Origin: Caldalkalibacillus uzonensis
Lineage (GTDB): Bacteria > Bacillota > Bacilli > Caldalkalibacillales > Caldalkalibacillaceae
Assembly (NCBI RefSeq): GCF_030814135.1
Contig: NZ_JAUSUQ010000003.1
Location: forward strand, 283,180-347,179
Length of the DNA stretch: 64,000 nt
Direction: 5' to 3'
Below the pieces are notes generated by a model, which worked only from the letters and a program-made list of their open reading frames with translations, was not told where the DNA came from and made no database searches. Made by a program: the position numbers and the translations under genes. This document shows positions 35,410 to 48,512 of this stretch, one piece after another (positions within the stretch are counted from its first letter, which is position 1; every line of letters starts with the position of its first letter).

Positions 35410-36642
35410 TTAAAGGCTGATCGATTTTGCCTTGCTGTCCTTGTAGATGGGAGGTTCAAACAGATGCTTAATCGCCAGCAATGCAGCTCCCATCAGCCAG
35501 GCGTCATTGCCCAGTTCGGAAACATAAAAGGTGGTTTCATAACCGCCCTTGGCAAAAAAGTTTCGATTGGCCGTCTCAATGGCATAAGGTAAAAAAAACT
35601 CCTGGGCAATCATCCCTTCTCCAACCAAAACAATAGTCTCAGGGTTTAAACTGTTAATCATATTGATCAGTCCCACTCCGAGATATTCACCTGCTCTTTT
35701 CAAGAGCTCAAGCGCCAGAGGATCTCGAAACAGGGCAGCAGCCTGATAAACCTCATCAAAAGAGAAGGAACTGCTCCTTAATGCAGAATCCGGGAATTGT
35801 GAGATTAACAGTTTCCCTTCTTTGCGCAGAAATTTGTTGGAAGCATACATTTCCAGACAGCCGCGTTGCCCGCAGTGGCACAAATAACCGTTAACTTGAA
35901 TGATCGTATGGCCGAACTCACCAGCTCCGCCTTGGTGGCCGTAATACAGCTTCCCCTCATTCACAATGCTAGTTCCAATACCCTCTCCAATAGAGAGGCA
36001 AATAAAACTGTCATGCGTCCGGCCGTATCCCTTGGCTAGCTCGGCCAAAGCGTAAGCGTTAACATCATTGTCCACATAAACAGGAAGATTAAAATGTTTT
36101 TCAATCTCTTTGCTTAAATCCACATTGGTCCAACCCAGGAGTGAGGATCTGATCACTGTCCCTGTCTTGCCATTAACATGGCCTGATACGGCAATACCAA
36201 TCCCTAATAGCTTTTCAAAGGATATGTCCGCTAAGGACATCAAATCCTTAATACCCTCTGTAATTAACGAAATGACTTGAGGTGCTTTTTCACCTTCCGG
36301 AAAAGAAGTAATATGTTTAACCACAATATTGGCATTGAGGTCAGTCAAAGCAAAAATAATGTGATTCACTTCAATTTTGATACCAATCGTATAACCGAAT
36401 TTGTGGTTAAACTCAAACAGAACGGGCCTCCTTCCTCCACTGGAATCGGCTTCTCCGGTTTCAATCACAAGGCCGTTGTTTAACAAATCGTCGACGATGT
36501 AGGTCACAGTTGACAGACCTAAATTTAAAATATGGGAAATGTCCGTCCGGCTGATCGGTCCTTTATTGCGGATCGTCTCTATGACGAGCGAGCGGTTAAG
36601 ATCTTTGATTAACTGCTTGTTCCCTGTTCTAATATCTGCCAA
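35410..36642 (-). CDS. ROK-family transcriptional repressor of the cycloalternan operon
   Basis: A 410-residue ROK regulator. The N-terminal winged helix (residues about 15-75, SRTDISHILNLGLSTVTYIV) binds DNA; the C-terminal two-thirds is the sugar-kinase-like domain with YVDNDVNAYALAELA, GEGIGTSIV and the zinc motif CHCGQRGCLEMYAS. It is the first gene of the operon it presumably represses, like XylR-type ROK repressors; sugar binding would release it (inference). The start is TTG at 36642, six bases after GAGGTG; the GTG at 36651 is part of that site. The promoter overlaps a palindrome. Confidence 0.87.
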   Translation of the reverse strand: MADIRTGNKQLIKDLNRSLVIETIRNKGPISRTDISHILNLGLSTVTYIVDDLLNNGLVIETGEADSSGGRRPVLFEFNHKFGYTIGIKIEVNHIIFALTDLNANIVVKHITSFPEGEKAPQVISLITEGIKDLMSLADISFEKLLGIGIAVSGHVNGKTGTVIRSSLLGWTNVDLSKEIEKHFNLPVYVDNDVNAYALAELAKGYGRTHDSFICLSIGEGIGTSIVNEGKLYYGHQGGAGEFGHTIIQVNGYLCHCGQRGCLEMYASNKFLRKEGKLLISQFPDSALRSSSFSFDEVYQAAALFRDPLALELLKRAGEYLGVGLINMINSLNPETIVLVGEGMIAQEFFLPYAIETANRNFFAKGGYETTFYVSELGNDAWLMGAALLAIKHLFEPPIYKDSKAKSISL

Positions 36643-36673
36643 TTTTCTCACCTCAAACTGTGATGTTAGTCTG

Positions 36674-36702
36674 ATTATAACTTACTTTATTCAATGAAAC
36701 AA
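36674..36702 (-). promoter_or_regulatory. Promoter of the cycloalternan operon
   Basis: On the minus strand a perfect TATAAT -10 box (36674-36679) lies 17 bases from TTGTTT (36697-36702). It sits about 35 bases upstream of the ROK start codon. Confidence 0.7.
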
Positions 36703-36717
36703 GTTAGTTTTCGAAAA
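36678..36717. promoter_or_regulatory. Candidate ROK operators overlapping the promoter
   Basis: TAACTT (36678-36683) and AAGTTA (36701-36706) form the ends of a 29-base imperfect palindrome spanning the -10 to -35 region, with inner partial symmetry (CTTT / AAAC). Immediately upstream, TTTTCGAAAA (36708-36717) is a perfect ten-base palindrome. Half-sites of the TTAGTTT type resemble those bound by XylR-like ROK repressors. Confidence 0.55.
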
Positions 36718-37177
36718 TTTTATCATTTTTAGGTCAAGGGATCGAATTTAAATTAACACTGGATGGTTATCACGGACTCGTATTTCTCCTAAACAGGCAA
36801 ATAAAAAAGACCCTTAACTTTGATACACAGTCATAAGGATCTGTTTAATTATCTAGACCAAAGTAGCGTAATAATGTGTCAAAGATCGGAACAAAAAACA
36901 TGTGCTTAAATGTGCTTATCTATCTTTCTTTATTCTAAGGTATTTAATTCTTAGTCTGGCATATTGTAAAGCATCATTAGTAGTATTAAAAACACAAAAA
37001 ATTGAGTAGGAAAATATAAAAATAAATAATGTCACGATAATTATGGGTTGTTTATAGTTTTGATTCTCTTCGAGATTATATAAAGTAAAAAAATATAGAG
37101 TAATTTCCCAGATATTTCAGGAGGGAGCAGAAAATATATTAATATACTATTCCGGCTAGCAAATGACAACAAACATT
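36718..37177. other. AT-rich gene-free stretch
   Basis: No supportable gene on either strand. A weak hairpin is present near 36808-36850 (CCTTA..TAAGG). The remainder is AT-rich with no clear promoter or repeat. It separates the divergent regulation of the sugar operon from the end of the glycolytic operon. Confidence 0.45.
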
Positions 37178-37222
37178 AAAAGGACCCTCTCCCCGACACA
37201 GAACGGGCACAAGGGTCCTTTT
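37178..37222 (-). terminator. Terminator of the glycolytic operon
   Basis: AAAAGGACCCT (37178-37188) pairs with AGGGTCCTTTT (37212-37222), with an inner CCCG..CGGG stem. On the minus strand it directly follows eno and ends in TTTTAATG. Confidence 0.85.
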
Positions 37223-37260
37223 ATAGTGATATGTGAGGGGTGACTAAGCTTGCTATGCTT

Positions 37261-38580
<1,320 letters not shown>

Positions 38581-38680
38581 TTAACAATAGTATTTTACAA
38601 GCATCCTATCACAGCCACTAGGGATCACGACATACAGTGCTTAGGCTTGCGATGAAGAGGTTCATCGTCTGCCTTGTACA

Positions 38681-40219
38681 CTATTTCTTGATTAACGTCT
38701 TGCCTGTCATTTCCTTCGGCTGAGCCACTTGTAACAGATCGAGCAAGGTAGGGGAGATATCGGCCAAAATACCGTCATCTCTTAAGTTCAAGCCTTCTTT
38801 GGTGACAATAAACGGAACCGGGTTGGTGGTATGGGCCGTATGGGGATGATTGTTTTCATCCAGGATCATATCCGCATTGCCGTGGTCCGCTGTGATCACA
38901 GCCACACCGCCCTTGGCCAGTACGGCATCGACCACTTTGCCCAGACATTCATCCACCGCTTCCACCGCTTTGATGGTCGGCTCCAATTTACCGGAATGGC
39001 CCACCATATCCGGGTTGGCAAAGTTGAGGATGATCACGTCGTGCTCATCAGAGTCGATCTCATCCAGCACCGCATCGGTCACCTCATAGGCGCTCATTTC
39101 CGGCTTCAGGTCATAGGTGGCCACTTTGGGTGAGTCAATCAGCACCCGCTTTTCACCGTCAAATTTCTTCTCCCGGCCGCCGCTGAAGAAGAAGGTGACG
39201 TGCGGATATTTTTCCGTTTCAGCGATGCGCAGCTGTTTCAAGCCGTTTTGGGTCAGTACTTCCCCCAGCGTGTTATCCAGGTTAACCGGTCTGTAAGCCA
39301 CATAACCGTTTACCGTCTCACTAAAATGGGTTAAGCAGACATAGAATAAGTCCTTGGGAAACTTCTCTCCCCGGTCAAAACTGCGGAAGTCTTCGTTGGT
39401 AAACACTTGTGAGATCTGAATGGCCCGGTCCGGTCTGAAATTGTAGAAAATGACCGCATCCTCGGAACGGATCAGGCCCACCGGCTGATCCTGTTCATCC
39501 ACAATAACCGTTGGTTCCACAAACTCATCATAAATACTTTTTTCGTAAGATTCCACAATGGCTTGAATGGGATCACGGTAACGGGGGCCTTCTCCGTAGA
39601 CCATGGCCCGGTACGCTTTTTCCGTCCGGTCCCAGCGCCGGTCTCGGTCCATGGCATAATAGCGGCCCTGGATGGTGGCCAGCTGGCCCACGCCCAGTTC
39701 GTCCATTTTGGCCAGCAGCTGTTCAATGTACCCTTTGGCACTGTCGGGAGCCACGTCCCGGCCGTCCAGGAAGGCATGGACATACACCTTGTCCACTTGT
39801 TCTTTCTTGGCCAGTTCCAACAAGGCGAAGAGGTGGTCAATATGGCTGTGCACGCCGCCGTCTGACAGCAAACCGTACAGATGCAGGGCTGTTCCTTTTT
39901 CTTTGACATGGCGCATCGCTTGATGAAACACATCATTTTCATAAAAGTCCCCTTCTTGGATGGCCTTGTTCACACGGGTTAAATCCTGGTACACAATCCG
40001 GCCTGCCCCAATGTTTAAGTGCCCCACTTCTGAATTGCCCATTTGTCCTTCCGGCAGCCCCACGGCTTCTCCTGATGCTTTTAATGTGGTGTGGGGATAG
40101 TGCTGCCAGTAGCGGTCAAAGTTGGGGGTGTTGGCTTGGGCAATGGCATTGCCGTGGGTCTCTTCCCTGAGGGCAAAGCCGTCCAAGATGATTAAGGCGA
40201 CTGGTTTTGGTCTTGTCAT
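38681..40219 (-). CDS. gpmI: 2,3-bisphosphoglycerate-independent phosphoglycerate mutase
   Basis: A 512-residue iPGM (Pgm) of the alkaline-phosphatase superfamily, interconverting 3- and 2-phosphoglycerate with manganese. The catalytic serine lies in [17 protein letters not shown] (about residue 60-63); metal ligands occur in [23 protein letters not shown] and [11 protein letters not shown]. In Bacillus the enzyme is manganese- and pH-sensitive (established). The ATG follows GGAGGGG and lies four bases beyond the tpiA stop codon (40224). Confidence 0.97.
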   Translation of the reverse strand: MTRPKPVALIILDGFALREETHGNAIAQANTPNFDRYWQHYPHTTLKASGEAVGLPEGQMGNSEVGHLNIGAGRIVYQDLTRVNKAIQEGDFYENDVFHQAMRHVKEKGTALHLYGLLSDGGVHSHIDHLFALLELAKKEQVDKVYVHAFLDGRDVAPDSAKGYIEQLLAKMDELGVGQLATIQGRYYAMDRDRRWDRTEKAYRAMVYGEGPRYRDPIQAIVESYEKSIYDEFVEPTVIVDEQDQPVGLIRSEDAVIFYNFRPDRAIQISQVFTNEDFRSFDRGEKFPKDLFYVCLTHFSETVNGYVAYRPVNLDNTLGEVLTQNGLKQLRIAETEKYPHVTFFFSGGREKKFDGEKRVLIDSPKVATYDLKPEMSAYEVTDAVLDEIDSDEHDVIILNFANPDMVGHSGKLEPTIKAVEAVDECLGKVVDAVLAKGGVAVITADHGNADMILDENNHPHTAHTTNPVPFIVTKEGLNLRDDGILADISPTLLDLLQVAQPKEMTGKTLIKK

Positions 40220-40223
40220 GCTG

Positions 40224-42168
<1,945 letters not shown>

Positions 42169-42255
42169 ATGTACCCTCCTTACACCGCACAACATTATGT
42201 ATGCGAAAGAGGAGAACGGTCATTCTCCTCTTTGCTGCTTAACACACTATTCAAA

Positions 42256-43305
<1,050 letters not shown>

Positions 43306-43334
43306 CTAAAAGCTGTTTGCTTTGCAAAAACGGT

Positions 43335-44357
43335 TTATATATACTGAAGCATTTCCCGTGCAGCCCCCTCATCCGTAATGAGGCAATCATGCACGCCATG
43401 CTTAAGGAACGCCAAAATCGCTGGTGCTTTATCCTGACCGCCGGCAACGGCAATGATGTGTTCAGCTTGTTTGATATCTTCCAGCTTTAAGCCTACGGTT
43501 TGAATTTTATGTACAATGTTGCCGTTCCGGTCAAAATAGAAACCAAACGCTTCGGCCACGGCCTGCTTGTTTTTCAGCTTGGCCAATGTTTCAGGGCTTG
43601 CTTTGCGCCGTGTGGCCATAGTGTTAGCTTCTCCAATGCCGTGAATGACAATGCGGGCTGACTTGACAAGCTTGATGATCTCCTGGATCTGTTCATCATG
43701 CAAAAGCGATTCATAGGCTTCTTCACTGAGTTGGTCGGGCACATGCAACAGACGGTACTGTCCGCCGGAGCGTGCCGCCATTTGGGAGCAAATGGTGTTG
43801 GCCTGATACTCCACTTTTTCGCCCAATCCCCCTCTGGCAGGCACATACAGCAACGTGCGCAACACCGGATGGGGGGTCATTACTTGGGCCACCGCTTCCA
43901 TGGTGGTGCCGCCAGCCACAGAGACGACTGAGTGGGGCTCAGCCCACTGTTTCAACTGCTGCACTGCTGCCCGGCCCAAGTCATTTTTGACCCACGTCTG
44001 GGTCAAACTATTACCAGCAACCACAATCACCTTGTTTAATCCAAGCTGTTCTTTCAACTGGTGTTCCAGGTGATTAAGACCGAACCATTCACGGATCACG
44101 TCTTCCATTTTTCTTACCACATAACTGCCCTCTTCGGTCAAGGTCATCCCTGCCGGAGAAAAGGCAATGAGCCCTTGTTCCTTAAGAAAATCCGTTTCCC
44201 GCCGTAACACCCGCTCAGTTAAACCGACCAGTTGAGACAAGGTGCGCCGGCCCACCGGCTGCACAGAATGGATCACCTTAAGGACGCGATGGCGCCTTTC
44301 CAGCACATCTAAGAGATCAGGCACCAGTCTTTGCTGTAATTCTAACCATTTTTCCAG
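43335..44357 (-). CDS. cggR: Central glycolytic genes repressor CggR, probable CTG start
   Basis: A SorC/DeoR-type repressor that controls the glycolytic operon and is inactivated by fructose 1,6-bisphosphate (established for the family). The winged helix covers PVGRRTLSQLVGLTERVLRR; the effector domain carries SVAGGTTMEAVA and VVAVAGG-like segments (IIAVAGGQDKA). Alignment to B. subtilis CggR, whose start is followed by ..QKKLLPDLL, requires the residues encoded upstream of the GTG at 44324. The matching position is a CTG at 44357, ten bases after AAAGGGG, and it gives exactly 340 residues, the B. subtilis length. No ATG, GTG or TTG is available there. Confidence 0.88.
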   Translation of the reverse strand: MEKWLELQQRLVPDLLDVLERRHRVLKVIHSVQPVGRRTLSQLVGLTERVLRRETDFLKEQGLIAFSPAGMTLTEEGSYVVRKMEDVIREWFGLNHLEHQLKEQLGLNKVIVVAGNSLTQTWVKNDLGRAAVQQLKQWAEPHSVVSVAGGTTMEAVAQVMTPHPVLRTLLYVPARGGLGEKVEYQANTICSQMAARSGGQYRLLHVPDQLSEEAYESLLHDEQIQEIIKLVKSARIVIHGIGEANTMATRRKASPETLAKLKNKQAVAEAFGFYFDRNGNIVHKIQTVGLKLEDIKQAEHIIAVAGGQDKAPAILAFLKHGVHDCLITDEGAAREMLQYI

Positions 44358-44396
44358 GGTCTGATCACCCCTTTCCAGGATCCACCAGCAAACCGG

Positions 44397-44432
44397 GACG
44401 TTATGTGTCCCTGTGTGACTTATTATGTCCCG
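44397..44432. promoter_or_regulatory. CggR operator
   Basis: On the minus strand the 36 bases read CGGGAC-N6-AGTC-N4-AGGGAC-N6-CGTC, matching the known bipartite CggR site (CGGGAC-N6-TGTC-N4-CGGGAC-N6-TGTC) at 17 of 20 defined positions with exact spacing. It lies between the cggR promoter and its start codon. Confidence 0.88.
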
Positions 44433-44461
44433 ATAAGGGTAAAAAAATAAGTTCCAACTTC

Positions 44462-44489
44462 ATTATAGCAAGTCATGTATGAATTGCAA
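44462..44489 (-). promoter_or_regulatory. Promoter of the cggR-glycolysis operon
   Basis: Minus-strand -35 TTGCAA (44484-44489) and -10 TATAAT (44462-44467), 16 bases apart, about 30 bases upstream of the operator, so CggR would block elongation. Confidence 0.75.
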
Positions 44490-44523
44490 GCCTGTTGTAT
44501 CGGCCGGAGAAGGGATGATGAAA

Positions 44524-44548
44524 ATCCCCACCGTAATGGTGAGGGCTG
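44524..44548 (-). terminator. Terminator of the MFS transporter gene
   Basis: CCCCACC and GGTGAGGG pair around GTAAT; on the minus strand the stem is followed by ATTTTC. Confidence 0.6.
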
Positions 44549-44558
44549 TTCGTATCTT

Positions 44559-45820
44559 TTAAACTGGATTAGAGATTTTCTTTTTTATACTGGGCCTCCA
44601 TCTCCCCCTTAAATATTCAACACTCCACAGGAGCGCTAATGAAAAAATAATCACGGCTCCCGTCATGTAAGTCATTATTATTCCATGATGTAAGCTCATA
44701 ATCATATAGCTAATTAACGGTCCGAAAGCTGCACCGATATCTAAAAAAACAGTATAGCAGGTTATTACTCTATTTCTATCGGTCTGTTTCGCTACATCAG
44801 AAGCCAATGCGTCACTTAGAGTTGTTAAAATGGTGGCAGACACTTGACCGGTGAGAACAACAGCCAACCAAATATAAATTGCAAAAGCAAATGGAATAAG
44901 TAAGAACGTAAAACCAGCAATTGTTAAAAAGGCAACAAACAGAAGTAAGCGGCCGTATTTTCCATCCGAATATTGGCCAAATTTTGTAGCTAAAAATGGT
45001 TCCCATGCCCAGCGAATGCCTTGAATAATACCAGCTAATGCAGCTGCGCCGACAGTAAATCCTAATAAGCTAATGGTTTCAGAATAATGGGAACCGATGA
45101 CTAGACTTAATGTAGAGGCTAACATTCCTTGGAAAAGCAAAGATAGAAGCAAACCGCTGATAATGACCTTTACTACAGAGCTCGTGATCCACTTTCCCCA
45201 TTCATTTTTTTCATTCCTATACTGTGTTAACTCCTCTTGTTTAGTTTTTGGAACTGAATAATATACCAGTGGCATAGCAAAGACCGTTATGAGCCCAAAA
45301 AAATGGCAACAGCCTTTATTCCCACTACGCCTACCAATATTCCGCCAACCAACATTCCGAACAAACTTCCAAGCCGGTATAAGCCATTATATGTACCCAT
45401 TAACTTTCCACGATTATGATCCCCCGTACATTCAAGGACTGTAAACATTCCTCCAAGGCGTAAAAAACTCCAGGCAATGCCCCAGAGACAACGCAATATG
45501 ATCCAGATTACTAAACCCTGTCCAACGCCATACCCTACAGTGGTGACAATAGCGATAACTACTGCAATACACAAGCCGGTTCTTAATGAAATTTTTCTAT
45601 AAAACCAGCCTACGAATGGGTTGATGGGAATTCTGATTAAGCGATTTAATGACAGGATCAAACCAACTTCCCATAATGATACCAGGCCTACTTCTTTATA
45701 GTAAATTGGCAAGGCTATATATAACATTGAGTCACCGGTTAAACAAATGGCAGTAATAATTGAAACGGCAACAACGGGTTGGATACCATTGTTCGTTGAT
45801 GCAGTATGCTTTCCAGTCAT
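44559..45820 (-). pseudogene. MFS transporter broken by a frameshift in a homopolymer
   Basis: Two adjacent frames together form one 12-helix major facilitator protein of about 420 residues. The first half (45287-45820) holds LPIYYKEVGLVSLWEVGLIL and NPFVGWFYRKISLR, the usual loop 2-3 signature; it stops after IKAVAIFLGS. The second half (44559-45275) continues with FAMPLVYYSV and the remaining helices. The break is at a run of seven A residues (45297-45303, Ts on the coding strand); one more base would restore AIFFGLITVFAMP. It is either a real or phase-variable mutation or a sequencing error. The substrate is not predictable. Confidence 0.8.
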
Positions 45821-45878
45821 ATAGTAAGATCCTCTCGTTATTTATATTCTCTATTTTATCACAACTTCAATTTTTAAT

Positions 45879-45917
45879 AAAAAAACCCAGCAGAGCCATA
45901 GTTTAGGTCTGCTAGGC
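45879..45917 (-). terminator. Terminator of the 45962-46564 gene
   Basis: CCCAGCAGA (45886-45894) pairs with TCTGCTAGG (45908-45916). On the minus strand the stem is followed by TTTTTTT. Confidence 0.85.
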
Positions 45918-45961
45918 TGTTTCCGACACATATTTTTCCATTGTTCCTTGTCATCCACTCG

Positions 45962-46564
45962 TTACTTATAATCCGATTCGTACCATACTATTTCATCCAA
46001 AATGGTCTCCATCCGGGTTTCAAACCCATCACCATACTCAGGCGGATAATGGTAAATCAACCCAAACACACGCTCGTTGTGTTCAAAAATGGACACTTTG
46101 CCGATCATATTGTTTTTGGAAATGCTAAATTCTTGGGCTGAGAATCCAAACCGCCTTGCCTGTGACGGCTTAACCGTAAACCCCTTCTCCTCAAGCTGGT
46201 TTTGAACAAAATCCGCCATCTCCTCTACTGATTCAATTCCATCTTGAGCCAATATTTTCAGCTTGGCTTTGTACACCTTTTGCCTACCTGGATTGAAGTA
46301 GACAAGCAAGGCATTTTCTTTATTTTCAGCCGTCATATCTTGGGGAATATAGGTGTAAAAGCCCAACTGTTTCGCCTCATGGAGGTGAAGTGTGATTTCC
46401 TCCTCCATCCCCTCAATCATGATCGGCACCGTTTTGGTTTGAGGCAATTGTTGTGCTTGGCTCGCAACTGATGCTGGAAGCAGCAGAGCGGTGCGTGGGG
46501 TGTCAAAACCCAGGCAAGAAAGACTAAATACGGTTACGAGCAGCATGGTTTTTATGCTTTTCAT
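45962..46564 (-). CDS. Secreted hypothetical protein
   Basis: A 200-residue exported protein. The start is the ATG at 46564, seven bases after GGAGGA, which begins a signal peptide (MKSIKTMLLVTVFSLSCLGF). The mature part alternates strands and helices: VPIMIEGMEEEITLHLHEAK, FYTYIPQDM and VEEMADFVQNQLEEKGFTV. It has no motif that I recognise. The frame extends 77 codons upstream into rpoN, which is clearly spurious. It sits between sigL and the broken MFS gene, possibly transcribed from within the sigL end. Confidence 0.7.
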   Translation of the reverse strand: MKSIKTMLLVTVFSLSCLGFDTPRTALLLPASVASQAQQLPQTKTVPIMIEGMEEEITLHLHEAKQLGFYTYIPQDMTAENKENALLVYFNPGRQKVYKAKLKILAQDGIESVEEMADFVQNQLEEKGFTVKPSQARRFGFSAQEFSISKNNMIGKVSIFEHNERVFGLIYHYPPEYGDGFETRMETILDEIVWYESDYK

Positions 46565-46646
46565 TGGGCAGTCCTCCAGTCCGGAAACTCTGGTTAAGCT
46601 AACATGTTTTAGTATGAACCAAACTAGTTTGAATATGTGTACATGA

Positions 46647-48005
46647 TTAGATTTCTTTGCGGCGGCTGGAGGAAAGAATACCCAGTTCATCCCGGTATTT
46701 GGCCACTGTGCGCCTGGCAATATGAATCCCTTTGTCTTGCAAGTATTGGGCAATTTTTTGATCCGATAAAGGCTTGCGCTTATTTTCGGCGTCAATTAAT
46801 TGTTTGATCATTTGTTTAATTTGCACGTCAGAAGTTAATTCACCATCTTTTTTGGCAATTCCTTGGTTAAAGAAGTACTTTAACTCATATAATCCCCGGG
46901 GTGTTTGCATATATTTTTGATTGGTGGCTCTGGAAATGGTGGACTCATGCATGCCCAGGGCTTGGGCCACTTCCTTCAGTGTTAAAGGTTTTAACGCCGC
47001 CTCCCCTTCCTCAAAAAACGCTTTTTGCTGTTCGACAATCACCTGGGTGACATTCAAAATGGTTTCTTTCCGCTGCCTGATGCTCCGTTTCAGCCATTCA
47101 TATTCCTTCACTTTTTGTTCCAGAAACTTTTTGGCCTGCTTGCTTTCTGCTAACATCAACGCATACTCCCGGTTAAAATGGATGCGTGGCAGTACGCTGT
47201 CATTGGCCTGGAAAACAAACGTACCATCAGGCAAACGCTCCACAAAGACATCCGGTACAATATATTTGGGCTTCTGGGATAAGAACACACTTCCCGGCTT
47301 GGGTGAAAACGACCTGATCCACTCCACACGGCGCTGAATTTCATCAAGGGTGGTGCCAAATGTCCTGGCCAGCAGTGTATATCGTTTGGCAGCAATATCG
47401 GTCAGGTGGTTTCTGATCAGGGTTTCACACAGCTTATCTCCCTGATAAGGGCTGTGGCGGAGCTGAATCAACAAACACTCCTCCAGATTGCGGGCACCGA
47501 CGCCGTACGGTTCCAGCTGCTGCAACAAGGCCAAACAGGCCTCCCATGTGGACCGGGAACAGGGCTGGTTGGGAGCCATAGCGTCATAATCCGCCTCAAG
47601 GTAACCATTTTCATCCAAATTGCCGGCCATAAAAATAAGAATCTGTTTCTCCTCTTCTGTCACCTGCAGGTAGTGAATCTGTTCCAAGATATACTGTAGC
47701 AAAGTGACCTCTTTTTCGGCATAGTAATCGATGGGGTTCACATATTCATCTGTAGCAACTGCATATTCGGAGAAATAATCCTCCTCTGTATCCTCCCACT
47801 TAGAGGAGGGAGCTTCAGTCTGCACCAAGCTTTTGATCAGCTCTGGCTCCTCAATCTCTAAAAGCGGGTTTTTCTGGGCCACCTCCTGCAGATAAGGAAT
47901 AAGGTCCAGTGCCGGATATTGAAGGAGGGTAATTGCCTGCCGTAATTCAGGTGTCATGGCCAGTTTTAATTGTTGTTCCTGAACCAGGCGAAAGCCCATG
48001 TCCAT
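46647..48005 (-). CDS. rpoN: RNA polymerase sigma-54 factor
   Basis: A 452-residue sigma-54 (SigL). Region I is Gln/Leu-rich (QEQQLKLAMTPELRQAITLL); the core-binding middle carries QLEPYGVGARNLEECL and FSPKPGSVF; the DNA-binding C-terminus has the VAQALGMHESTISRATNQKY helix-turn-helix and the RpoN box ARRTVAKYRDELGI, which contacts the -24 element. It directs -24/-12 promoters that need an enhancer-binding activator; none is encoded in this window. GGGGGGG precedes the ATG. Confidence 0.96.
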   Translation of the reverse strand: MDMGFRLVQEQQLKLAMTPELRQAITLLQYPALDLIPYLQEVAQKNPLLEIEEPELIKSLVQTEAPSSKWEDTEEDYFSEYAVATDEYVNPIDYYAEKEVTLLQYILEQIHYLQVTEEEKQILIFMAGNLDENGYLEADYDAMAPNQPCSRSTWEACLALLQQLEPYGVGARNLEECLLIQLRHSPYQGDKLCETLIRNHLTDIAAKRYTLLARTFGTTLDEIQRRVEWIRSFSPKPGSVFLSQKPKYIVPDVFVERLPDGTFVFQANDSVLPRIHFNREYALMLAESKQAKKFLEQKVKEYEWLKRSIRQRKETILNVTQVIVEQQKAFFEEGEAALKPLTLKEVAQALGMHESTISRATNQKYMQTPRGLYELKYFFNQGIAKKDGELTSDVQIKQMIKQLIDAENKRKPLSDQKIAQYLQDKGIHIARRTVAKYRDELGILSSSRRKEI

Positions 48006-48057
48006 GGTCTGATCCCCCCCAACGATTGTCTTCTTTATGTCTATTGTACTAAAACTT

Positions 48058-48074
48058 TTGTGAAACGCTTACAT
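48058..48074. promoter_or_regulatory. CRE-like element upstream of rpoN
   Basis: TGTAAGCGTTTCAC (minus strand) matches the CcpA site TGWAARCGYTWNCA at 12 of 14 positions, including the whole left half and centre. It lies about 55 bases upstream of the rpoN start. In B. subtilis sigL is repressed by CcpA through such a site, which supports the assignment. Confidence 0.55.
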
Positions 48075-48175
48075 CTATATTTAAGGTAAATATCTCCTGT
48101 CTTATGACTGTTTTTTCAGATTATTTTTATTACTATGGATGTTTAAGAAGCTGTCAGAACGCAGAACGATAGTTA

Positions 48176-48211
48176 AAAAATAACCTCCTGTCAGCCTGAC
48201 GCAACAGGAGG
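48176..48211 (-). terminator. Terminator of tRNA-Arg
   Basis: CCTCCTGT (48184-48191) and ACAGGAGG (48204-48211) form a perfect stem; on the minus strand it is followed by TTATTTTTTAAC. Confidence 0.88.
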
Positions 48212-48252
48212 ATGTAGCCTATGTAAAACATAACCAACTGTCATCATTACAA

Positions 48253-48331
48253 TGGTGCACCCGGAGGGATTCGAACCCCCGCAAGACGTGGCTCCGGAGG
48301 CCACCGCTCTATCCGGCTGAGCTACGGGTGC
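48253..48331 (-). tRNA. tRNA-Arg (anticodon CCG)
   Basis: A complete cloverleaf of 76 bases plus an encoded CCA. The acceptor arm pairs GCACCCG with CGGGTGC; the D-arm is GCTC..GAGC; the anticodon arm GTGGC-CTCCGGA-GCCAC exposes CCG; the T-loop is TTCGAAT. It decodes CGG arginine codons and has its own terminator. Confidence 0.97.
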
Positions 48332-48512
48332 ACAATATTCGTTCAGCAGATTGAGTAATCTGCAACACTCATGTGCCACAGTTGACATGCATCACTAATT
48401 ATACGACATCACTCTGCATTTGGCAAGTGCCTATTTTTGGGGTCGTTATAAAAACAAGCCCACCAATCCACACTATAAGTGTTCAGCTGCTAGGAAAGGA
48501 AGTGACCTGAAA

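Noticed and set aside
36718..37177. Small RNA or riboswitch in the AT-rich gap
   Set aside because: Only a weak hairpin without a good promoter or conserved riboswitch core could be seen.
46565..46795. 77-codon upstream extension of the secreted protein next to rpoN
   Set aside because: It overlaps the rpoN C-terminus; the signal peptide and GGAGGA site mark 46564 as the start.
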